Source: Anaerolineales bacterium UBA1136 (GTDB taxonomy: Bacteria; Chloroflexota; Anaerolineae; Anaerolineales; UBA11657). Taken from it: DNA of 7,658 nucleotides. The position numbers were made by a program, and so were the translations under genes. The DNA is taken from NCBI GenBank assembly GCA_002311455.1, contig DCAJ01000102.1, positions 19,853-27,510 on the forward strand. The letters run 5' to 3'. Positions within the stretch are counted from its first letter, which is position 1. Each line of letters starts with the position of its first letter. The notes under the pieces were generated by a model that had not been told where the DNA came from, did no database searches, and saw nothing but the letters and a program-made list of their open reading frames with translations. Shown here piece by piece: positions 1-6,036 of this stretch.

Positions 1-961
1 CGAACGTGTTTTGAGCCAATTAGACTTTCAAATTAGTGAAGAGCTGCCTGCCTCCGGACCTCTTTACCTTCGTTTTATTATGTACAATGATATCGGCCAG
101 ACAGAAATAGTTAACGCAACCCTCACTGATCCTAATCTTCTTCAGTTTCGCCGCAGTGCCGAACCATTGGCTAGTATAGCAAACGGGTTAGAACTAGACA
201 GCTTCTCAATGCAGAGCAAGTTTCCACAAGGCCCGCCACTAAATATTACTGCTACCTGGAAAACACCTCCACAGCACACCAATATTGACTCCCTTAGGAT
301 AAACTGGCAGTTGGAGACAGACGACAATGTTGTTGCTTTTGATCAAACTACGGAGCTTCTTCCACAGTCATCGATAAAGACACTACCTGGCAATATCTTT
401 ATAAAGGAACAATACACTCTCCGTATACCAACAGACATATTACACGGCAAATACCGATTAATCTTACGCTCTAGTGATTCGATCATTAATTCAACCGCAC
501 TATTTTTTGTGGATTATCTCGAAATCACACCCAGACAACGCAGATTTACTCCACCGGAGATGCTACATGTAAAAAGTGCAGTATTTGGCGAAAAGATAAA
601 ACTAGAAGGTTACGACATAAACTATAATGACAGTACCATTGACTTGACATTACATTGGAAGGCACTTGGACAAATACATCACGACTACAAATACTTTGTG
701 CATTTATGGAACGATGATGTGCTAGTGGCCCAAATAAACACAATGCCTGACTCATACCAGTATCCAACTTCGTGGTGGGCTCCAGATGAGGTATATAGCG
801 ACATTGTCAAAATAAACATTGGCGATCTAAACACCGGCCAATACAAGTTATCTGCCGGTGTTTATGACCCTTCTACCAATAGACGCCTAACAATAAGCGA
901 GAATGTAAATGCAGATACATTGGACAACGCAATAACACTACACCCTATAGTATTAGAATAA
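1..961 (+). CDS. GT39-like membrane glycosyltransferase, C-terminal extracytoplasmic part (5' end outside window)
   Basis: The reading frame is open from the first base, so the gene begins upstream; the TTG at 11 is not a credible start. The visible 319 residues contain no membrane helix and look like two related beta-sandwich modules. The first covers about nt 200-480 (pattern LNITATWK then GKYRLILR). The second covers about nt 560-955: FGEKIKLEGYD at 584-616, WKAL at 656, FVHLW at 695-709, YPTSWW at 761-778 and GVYDP at 857-871. From memory, this series of motifs is the usual tail of large GT39/PMT-type multi-pass proteins in Chloroflexota, where an N-terminal membrane part transfers sugar from a polyprenyl-phosphate donor and the tail lies outside the membrane. 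The catalytic part is not visible, so the enzyme assignment rests on the tail alone. It ends with TAA, 25 bases from the convergent next gene. It could instead be a tail of another membrane protein sharing these modules. Confidence 0.7.
   Translation, partial: ERVLSQLDFQISEELPASGPLYLRFIMYNDIGQTEIVNATLTDPNLLQFRRSAEPLASIANGLELDSFSMQSKFPQGPPLNITATWKTPPQHTNIDSLRINWQLETDDNVVAFDQTTELLPQSSIKTLPGNIFIKEQYTLRIPTDILHGKYRLILRSSDSIINSTALFFVDYLEITPRQRRFTPPEMLHVKSAVFGEKIKLEGYDINYNDSTIDLTLHWKALGQIHHDYKYFVHLWNDDVLVAQINTMPDSYQYPTSWWAPDEVYSDIVKINIGDLNTGQYKLSAGVYDPSTNRRLTISENVNADTLDNAITLHPIVLE
828..864. repeat. Perfect 11-bp inverted repeat inside the gene 1 coding region
   Basis: The arm TAAACACCGGC (828-838) is exactly complementary to GCCGGTGTTTA (854-864), with a 15-base loop. 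It lies about 100 bases before the stop codon and encodes part of the second beta-module. A transcript could form a stable hairpin here, but there is no following T-run, so it is not a standard intrinsic terminator. It may be chance, since the protein sequence is conserved in this stretch. Confidence 0.6.
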
Positions 962-984
962 CAATACTTCTACAAGACTGATCC

Positions 985-1005
985 ACTTATAGATCAATAA
1001 GTTTT
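985..1005 (+). terminator. Weak hairpin plus T-run at convergent junction
   Basis: ACTTAT (985-990) and ATAAGT (997-1002) can pair around a 6-base loop, and the sequence runs into TTTT at 1002-1005. It lies 24 bases after the stop of gene 1 and overlaps the last codons of the opposing cyclo-ligase gene. The stem is short and AT-rich, so this is only a tentative terminator for gene 1. Confidence 0.25.
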
Positions 1006-1715
1006 AGCTCTTGCAGGGGTGAAATGCTATTCACCATTCCATCTGACAACTTATTCCAAATTATACCAACAGTAGGTTTATGAGGATTATCCACATGAAC
1101 AACATGATTAGGGGTAACAATGTAATCGCAGACTGTATCGAATTCATCAACTTCTAGATCTACATCTACTAGTTGACAGTCATGCACAAAACTAATCACT
1201 GGAGTACTATCCTTTACCGCACCTATCTGATACAACATGGCCCATTCTATATCAAAAAACCCATGGCCTTTACCTAATCTAACGCCAGAATAATTTACAG
1301 CCGAAGCTCCAGTAACCAATAGGTCCAATTTGTGATTATCTCTTAATTCACTTAGACCAAGGTAGTTGCCCACATTTTCGATGGAATCTAGGGTAACCGA
1401 ATGCCTAGCCATATCCTTGCTAACGTCATCAGGAGACAAAACAACCAAACCACGCCGCATACCGTATGTAGGCATCACCTGGGTTTTATTGTCTAGTGCC
1501 ATTTGTGCTCTCAGTCCCTCTAAGCAATTGTCCGGAGTCACAAACACAGTACTAGCTGCCTTATACAAATCTAGATCAACTAAATTGGACCTGGCTACAT
1601 CACTACCTATAAAATCGGGGATGAACTGATTGAAGTCCAGATGAAACCTACTATCAGGTATTGCAACATGCTTTAATTTTTCCCACACCAACTTTCTAGC
1701 CGACACCTTGTCCAT
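987..1715 (-). CDS. 5-formyltetrahydrofolate cyclo-ligase family protein (long form)
   Basis: The 242-residue product matches the longer branch of the 5-formyltetrahydrofolate cyclo-ligase (MTHFS) family, which includes MTHFSD-like proteins. Classical members convert 5-formyl-THF to 5,10-methenyl-THF using ATP in the cytoplasm. Visible marks are the N-terminal helix SARKLVWEKL (5-14), IPDF (32-35), TPDNCLEGLR (60-69, where relatives have NPDSPQ..VR), the nucleotide-binding signature GVRLGKGHGFFD (144-155) followed by EWAML, HDCQ (178-181) and the closing DYIVTP (197-202). Canonical single-domain enzymes are about 190-200 residues, so this is longer, as usual for this branch, whose biochemical activity is less certain. 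ATG at 1713-1715 is supported by AAGGAG ten bases upstream. It is convergent with gene 1 and divergent from the lipoprotein gene. Family membership is firm; enzymatic activity is inferred. Confidence 0.85.
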   Translation of the reverse strand: MDKVSARKLVWEKLKHVAIPDSRFHLDFNQFIPDFIGSDVARSNLVDLDLYKAASTVFVTPDNCLEGLRAQMALDNKTQVMPTYGMRRGLVVLSPDDVSKDMARHSVTLDSIENVGNYLGLSELRDNHKLDLLVTGASAVNYSGVRLGKGHGFFDIEWAMLYQIGAVKDSTPVISFVHDCQLVDVDLEVDEFDTVCDYIVTPNHVVHVDNPHKPTVGIIWNKLSDGMVNSISPLQELKLIDL

Positions 1716-1716
1716 T

Positions 1717-1727
1717 AGTTGACAACT
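1717..1727. promoter_or_regulatory. 11-base palindrome, possible operator in divergent region
   Basis: AGTTGACAACT reads the same on both strands around a central base. It contains the TTGACA hexamer of the candidate rightward promoter, and on the other strand it fills the spacer between ribosome-binding site and ATG of the cyclo-ligase gene. A protein bound here could affect both genes, but a short palindrome can arise by chance. Confidence 0.3.
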
Positions 1728-1746
1728 CCTTATACTATCTTAATAT
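1719..1746 (+). promoter_or_regulatory. Candidate sigma70-type promoter for the lipoprotein gene
   Basis: A consensus -35 TTGACA (1719-1724) is followed after 16 bases by TAATAT (1741-1746) as the -10. Transcription would start near 1753, giving a leader of about 45 bases before the ATG at 1798. An alternative -10, TATCAT at 1744-1749, would have a 19-base spacer. The -35 is perfect; the -10 matches 4 of 6. Confidence 0.45.
1726..1731 (-). promoter_or_regulatory. Ribosome-binding site of the cyclo-ligase gene
   Basis: On the minus strand AAGGAG lies ten bases before ATG (1715-1713). It fixes the start and gives the full N-terminal helix of the family. Confidence 0.75.
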
Positions 1747-1797
1747 CATAACCTAAAATTTTTGCACTAGATTTACATACAAATATATTACTACAAA

Positions 1798-4700
1798 ATG
1801 AAAAACAATTACCTAATTATCTACTCAGCACTTATCATCTTCGTTATGTTGTCTACATCCTGCTCTCTGATTACCCGTTCTACTAAAGAAACTATGCAGG
1901 CTACTAACACAATTACTACTACTGTTCAAGACAAAATAAAAGATACAAGTCCCACTGAAATCAACTTAAATAACCCAACGTCAACATCTGAAATCACCAC
2001 ACCTGACCAACAGCAAGAATCTAGACCTATTAGCACCTCAACAAATCAGGATGTCAACGATCCGACTGAAACCACTAATATCGTCCCTGACAGTGTAGGC
2101 TCGGAGGAAAACACTGACCCGGTCACAACCAGTATTGCAACCGCGATGCCGCAAACCGCACAATGGGATCATCTCGCAGGCCACCCCTGCTCAACATATG
2201 AAATTGGTTCCGAAAATATATTTGGGCCAGCTCAAACTTATACCATACTTGCCAATGCCTTGGAACCTACGCGCTACGGATGGGATCAAGTAAGTTCCAA
2301 TTTGCCTGCCTCAGTAGTTAGTTATTGGGGGTTTGATCAGGATGGCACTAATTCTATACCCAATGGAGACTCATTTACAGGTCCGTTAGTACAGTACATA
2401 GACGGCTACGCTGCATTGCTAAATGATATACATACAGGCTTTTCCACCTCTGCAGCATCTACATTAGCAGCAGATGGTGCCCGGCGATTAGATCGCACTA
2501 AACCATTCACAGTGTCTCTTAGAGCTCGCTTAGCCCCATTGCGTACGAGCGAATACAATATACCAGAAGTAGTACGTACAGTCATAGCAGGAGAGGATGA
2601 CTGGGGCCTTGTAATTTCTGGAACAAACTGCAAACCGCTGATAATGCTGAACGGCCCATTTTCTATATTTGAAGAACCTTCCGATTACGCACACCCAGAG
2701 AAACATCCATACTCTATGCTTCTACAGTCAACGCATACTATCGATTTCTCATTGGTCCACACTTTCGATATAGCTTTCGACCATGAACAAGGCACAATCA
2801 TTCTAAGCATCGACAACCTGGAACGAGAAGTCTGGGTGATTGACGGAGGATGGGAATGGAGATCGCAAACAGAAATAATGCCTAGAGCTGTAGAAGATCG
2901 CGCCGCACACCTAAACAATCTAATCACACGAGCATCTGAGTATTCAAGCTTCGTCGGAGCTTACGATTGGATACTAGTTAGTCAAGGCCAGCCAAACAAC
3001 AGTACGATTGCAGAGCTGCGTCAGAGTGTCAGTACAGCACCTGACAGCGACCTTGGTGATCTGGACTGGAACAGCATGATGTCCTTGTCTCAAACTTTAG
3101 CACTTTCAAACGATTTAGCATTAGCTTCAAGTTTGTGCGGTGGTGATGTGGATTGGGGTGTGAGAATCGTATCGTCCGAAGCGCTACAGCCATCGTCAAC
3201 TGCAACAATCCTCTCTAACAAGACGACTGCTGTATCACCCATTGGATACTGGACATTCGCTAATTCTGGCTTGAATAGTGTTCCTAACGGGGAATCAATC
3301 GTTCTACATGAAGCAGTGAAGTTCAAAGACGGAAAGCTAATAGCAGAGTTAACAGAATCTACTTTATTGACAGACTGGCCCAGCGCAAGCTCATGGCTAA
3401 CACATGTCACTGAAATGACAGGACCTAGCTTGGATAGAAGCTTGCCATTCACTATAGCAACCCGCACTAAACTCAGCAATATGCTCAGTATAATGGAGCC
3501 AGACAATGCTTACATAGAAAATGTAAGATCAATTATTGCTCTGGGAGATGAGGGGACCCAGGACATAACTTTAGGTGTTGTACGCGATGGTTGTCGTCCG
3601 ATAATAGTAATTAACGGCCCAAGTCCACTATATGAATATAGTAGAGGTAACCGAGTTTTTGGTAGAAGAGACGAGCATCAGGAATTTGTACTAATATCAG
3701 ATAGAAGTATTGACTTCTCTACCTGGCACACATATATACTAGGAGCTGATAGCACACAAGGAGTAGTAACACTAACTATAGATGGATCAACTCCCGAAAC
3801 ATGGACTATTCCCGGAGGATGGTCTTTCGCCTCTCAAAGCTGGACAGCTGACGATTTAGCCATTCCTGACATAGACCGTACTCAAACACTAAATTCAATC
3901 ATCTTATCAAACTATACTACCCAGAACTTTGCAGGCATGCATGACTGGATATTTGTTGGACAGGGATCAGCCAACCATACAGAAGTTCTAGCGCAACAGA
4001 GTGCCCTGGAATTACAACCAACTGGATCATATGGCACTACTTATGATGCAATCATTGATCAAACCGACTCGTTTGTACAAATCCCTATACCATCTACTGA
4101 ATGGAAGGCAAAATGGACTGAAGCAGTAATAGAAAATACAGGAACCCAAATCAAGATAGTTGATGCCATACAGAAATTGTTTCCCGACAAATTCGACTTT
4201 CTGATCATTGCACACAATTTTGAGGATAGACCTGCTGATTGGCCGGCGTATGCAGGAAAGTTTATGCGATACCAAAATAATGTCCAAGGCTTGGGCGTAC
4301 CAATACTAGATGATAAGTATATTTCACAAAATCTAAAGGGGATTATCATAGATCCCACCTATAGACTTGAGCATGGACTACTAATTCATGAGATAGTACA
4401 TAACTGGGGACAACGTGTCATTCCGGATGGCGGTAAACATTGGGATGCAGTAGAAATACGGGGAGCTCTCGGTGGATTAGGCCAGAATGTACAGACCAAT
4501 GGTGATGGGACCTACACGATAGACGAGGAAGCCGATCGCGCAACTCCTGGATTGGTGGATACCCTGCCCAATATCGAGCTATATCTCATGGGCCTAGTAC
4601 CAGCAGAGTCAGTGCAACCATTAACATGGTACGACGGCCTAGAAAGAATAAAGGCAGATGAAATATCAACCATCTTCCGTGCCAATCAACGTATCACTAC

Positions 4701-4929
4701 TATTGAGGACATAGTATCAAAACACGGAGCTCGACAACCAAATTGGCAAAACTCACAAAAAGAGTTCAGAGGCATAGTTGTCTTGGTAACACCACAAGCA
4801 ATATCCCAATCTTTATCTAATCAATTAGACTCGCAAATCAGAGGATTTGAGGAATATTTCTCAACGGTCACAAGTGGACTAGCAAGACTTAGTCTAACAG
4901 GCCTAACCCAATTTTCACTCACCCGATAA
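1798..4929 (+). CDS. Predicted surface lipoprotein: two LamG-like repeats plus HExxH zincin-like domain
   Basis: The 1043-residue product starts with a hydrophobic signal ending LSTSC, which fits a permissive lipobox with C22 as the lipid anchor. Residues 23-120 form a Thr/Ser/Pro-rich linker. Two homologous regions follow, about 125-405 and 440-730. Each has a first Cys (C131; C447), a YWxF...NSxPNG motif (from 176; from 484), a second Cys before a (I/V)xxNGP stretch (C278; C599), a GGW segment, and a closing DWI.V.QG..N motif (W391; W717). They resemble concanavalin/LamG-type sandwiches. The C-terminal 300 residues carry H864-EIV-H868-NWG, then GKHW with H881, and ELYLMGL (927-933). HExxH indicates a zinc metallopeptidase; H881 is a possible third ligand. 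The C-terminal family resembles bacterial proteins with HExxHxWG and YLMGL motifs, which I cannot name. There is no Shine-Dalgarno before the ATG, but an in-frame TAG at 1768 and the signal peptide fix the start. Likely role: carbohydrate or surface binding with proteolysis outside the cell (inference). Confidence 0.8.
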   Translation: MKNNYLIIYSALIIFVMLSTSCSLITRSTKETMQATNTITTTVQDKIKDTSPTEINLNNPTSTSEITTPDQQQESRPISTSTNQDVNDPTETTNIVPDSVGSEENTDPVTTSIATAMPQTAQWDHLAGHPCSTYEIGSENIFGPAQTYTILANALEPTRYGWDQVSSNLPASVVSYWGFDQDGTNSIPNGDSFTGPLVQYIDGYAALLNDIHTGFSTSAASTLAADGARRLDRTKPFTVSLRARLAPLRTSEYNIPEVVRTVIAGEDDWGLVISGTNCKPLIMLNGPFSIFEEPSDYAHPEKHPYSMLLQSTHTIDFSLVHTFDIAFDHEQGTIILSIDNLEREVWVIDGGWEWRSQTEIMPRAVEDRAAHLNNLITRASEYSSFVGAYDWILVSQGQPNNSTIAELRQSVSTAPDSDLGDLDWNSMMSLSQTLALSNDLALASSLCGGDVDWGVRIVSSEALQPSSTATILSNKTTAVSPIGYWTFANSGLNSVPNGESIVLHEAVKFKDGKLIAELTESTLLTDWPSASSWLTHVTEMTGPSLDRSLPFTIATRTKLSNMLSIMEPDNAYIENVRSIIALGDEGTQDITLGVVRDGCRPIIVINGPSPLYEYSRGNRVFGRRDEHQEFVLISDRSIDFSTWHTYILGADSTQGVVTLTIDGSTPETWTIPGGWSFASQSWTADDLAIPDIDRTQTLNSIILSNYTTQNFAGMHDWIFVGQGSANHTEVLAQQSALELQPTGSYGTTYDAIIDQTDSFVQIPIPSTEWKAKWTEAVIENTGTQIKIVDAIQKLFPDKFDFLIIAHNFEDRPADWPAYAGKFMRYQNNVQGLGVPILDDKYISQNLKGIIIDPTYRLEHGLLIHEIVHNWGQRVIPDGGKHWDAVEIRGALGGLGQNVQTNGDGTYTIDEEADRATPGLVDTLPNIELYLMGLVPAESVQPLTWYDGLERIKADEISTIFRANQRITTIEDIVSKHGARQPNWQNSQKEFRGIVVLVTPQAISQSLSNQLDSQIRGFEEYFSTVTSGLARLSLTGLTQFSLTR

Positions 4930-4948
4930 GAGTAAATCTGTTGGACAA

Positions 4949-5839
4949 TCATTTAGCATCAGACTTGAATTTGTGTCTCAGGTGCTCCAAGACCACCATA
5001 TCTATACTGTCTGTATCACCTTCAATATTCCAACGTTCTTCAAGATTCTCCTTACCAACAAATGCCCAAAACGCCTGCTTAGAAGCTTCACTCCATACAC
5101 CTACTGGATCACCCACATCATACCCTTGACCTTTTAGCATCAATTGCAACTCTGATGCAATTTGCTCATCAATCGTAACCAGGTCCGAAGCCACAGTACT
5201 TCCAAAGAAAAGATGGTGCATTTCTACCAGCCTACTAAGTTTATTTACCGGATCCTGATGATCGTCGACACGCAAGTCCAGATACCGATCAGTATCACCG
5301 CCGTAACCGCCACCTGGTTTTACCACCAAGATCGCTGCAGACTGCTTACCTCTACTGTCTCCACCAGCTTCATCTCCAGCCATCAGTGCGGCAATAAGCC
5401 TGTCAGACAACTCACCTTTGGTAGAAACAAAACTAGTTTCCATAGCCTCTAAAGTTTCAGGACCAACCAAGATATTGCCCTGGCAAGAGAAATGATCCTC
5501 CGTCAGATGGCCAGCCCATTCATGACATCTTTTACCGGTATGAGCAGCAACACTTCCATGCGCATCAACAATCGCTAACTGTCTGGAGTCTGCCCCAGGA
5601 TCTTCAGAAATGAGCGCAGTTAACACTTCCGCTGCAGAGCTACCTCCTTCTAGCATTTGTAATCCATCCGGACCGAATCCGATCTTAGCATGAGCCTGTG
5701 TAGCGATTGCTCCAACCTCTGATTTTGCCCAAGGAACAATCGAACCAACTGCGAGAAATTTGCTTGCCACTGCAACACCGTAGGAATTGTCCTGCGGATC
5801 AGATGCTACTATCGAAAAAGTATTAACACATATTGACAT
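4949..5839 (-). CDS. DUF1028 family Ntn-hydrolase-like protein with C-terminal putative peptidoglycan-binding domain
   Basis: Residues 6-213 match the DUF1028 family (related to Ntn hydrolases): NTFSI (6-10), the GVAVASKFLAVGSIVPWA run (21-38), GAIATQA (43-49), NILVG (122-126), GDEAGGDSRGKQSAA (155-169) and DLRVDDH (188-194). Residues from about 215 to 292 match the small domain often fused to it (putative peptidoglycan-binding, PG_binding_2 type), with LQLMLKGQGYDVG and a WNIEG segment. The 296-residue length is typical for the fused form. In Ntn hydrolases the nucleophile is an N-terminal Thr, Ser or Cys exposed by cleavage; T7 is the natural candidate, but cleavage here is inference. There is no signal peptide, so it appears cytoplasmic. 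The substrate is unknown in the family. ATG (5837-5839) follows a GAGGGAAGG site. It is convergent with the lipoprotein gene (19-base gap) and divergent from the membrane protein gene. Confidence 0.9.
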   Translation of the reverse strand: MSICVNTFSIVASDPQDNSYGVAVASKFLAVGSIVPWAKSEVGAIATQAHAKIGFGPDGLQMLEGGSSAAEVLTALISEDPGADSRQLAIVDAHGSVAAHTGKRCHEWAGHLTEDHFSCQGNILVGPETLEAMETSFVSTKGELSDRLIAALMAGDEAGGDSRGKQSAAILVVKPGGGYGGDTDRYLDLRVDDHQDPVNKLSRLVEMHHLFFGSTVASDLVTIDEQIASELQLMLKGQGYDVGDPVGVWSEASKQAFWAFVGKENLEERWNIEGDTDSIDMVVLEHLRHKFKSDAK

Positions 5840-5841
5840 GA

Positions 5842-5850
5842 CCTTCCCTC
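5842..5850 (-). promoter_or_regulatory. Ribosome-binding site of the DUF1028 gene
   Basis: On the minus strand GAGGGAAGG precedes the ATG; its GAGG core is seven bases away. It supports the start that places NTFSI near the N-terminus, as expected for DUF1028. Confidence 0.65.
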
Positions 5851-5982
5851 AAATGCTATAAGATTTATACATAAGATGCATAATCAAGTAGTTTATACTT
5901 ATTAGATTATCATGGTTAGAATATACACCTACACACAACATATGGGCAAATCTTTCTAACTCATTATCCTAGTTGCTACAAT

Positions 5983-5988
5983 TATGAT
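5983..5988 (+). promoter_or_regulatory. Candidate -10 element for the membrane protein gene
   Basis: TATGAT matches the -10 consensus at 5 of 6 positions and would place the transcript start near 5995, about 40 bases before the ATG at 6037. No good -35 lies 16-18 bases upstream, so the promoter would be weak or activator-dependent. Confidence 0.3.
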
Positions 5989-6007
5989 AAAACTGTGCGC
6001 ATAAACG

Positions 6008-6026
6008 TATCCAGAAAAACTGGATA
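6008..6026 (+). promoter_or_regulatory. Perfect 7-bp hairpin in the leader just before the start codon
   Basis: TATCCAG (6008-6014) and CTGGATA (6020-6026) pair around an AAAAA loop. It ends ten bases before the ATG at 6037, where a ribosome-binding site would normally lie, and no Shine-Dalgarno is present. It could be an operator or an RNA element influencing initiation. It lacks a T-run, so it is not a terminator. Confidence 0.45.
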
Positions 6027-6036
6027 ACCTAATGTA

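Larger units (their letters stand above)
5840..6036. promoter_or_regulatory. Divergent control region with repeated AT-rich motifs
   Basis: This 197-base gap separates the starts of the DUF1028 and membrane protein genes. It holds two copies of TTTATAC (5864-5870 and 5892-5898), two copies of ATAAGAT (5858-5864 and 5871-5877), and two inverted pairs: GTTAGAA (5915-5921) with TTCTAAC (5954-5960), and TTATCAT (5907-5913) with ATGATAA (5984-5990). Some may be operator half-sites; in AT-rich DNA several could be chance. I see no clear leftward promoter with two good hexamers, and no open reading frame. Confidence 0.35.

Noticed and set aside
11..961. Complete gene starting at TTG 11
   Set aside because: The frame is open to the window edge, the start is TTG without a ribosome-binding site, and the product lacks the membrane part expected before this tail.
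1366..1629. 87-residue plus-strand ORF opposite the cyclo-ligase gene
   Set aside because: Antisense to well-supported coding sequence, with no supporting signal.
3090..3506. 138-residue minus-strand ORF inside the lipoprotein gene
   Set aside because: It lies antisense to the second repeat, which is clearly conserved relative to the first; the product has no recognisable motif.
4930..4948. Terminator between the lipoprotein and DUF1028 genes
   Set aside because: The 19-base gap shows no stem or T-run that I can pair.
5162..5452. 96-residue plus-strand ORF opposite the DUF1028 gene
   Set aside because: The opposite strand encodes the best conserved DUF1028 motifs; no ribosome-binding site or family resemblance.
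5840..5960. Leftward sigma70 promoter for the DUF1028 gene
   Set aside because: TATAAA- and TTGATT-like hexamers exist on the minus strand but not at workable spacing, so no specific promoter is called.
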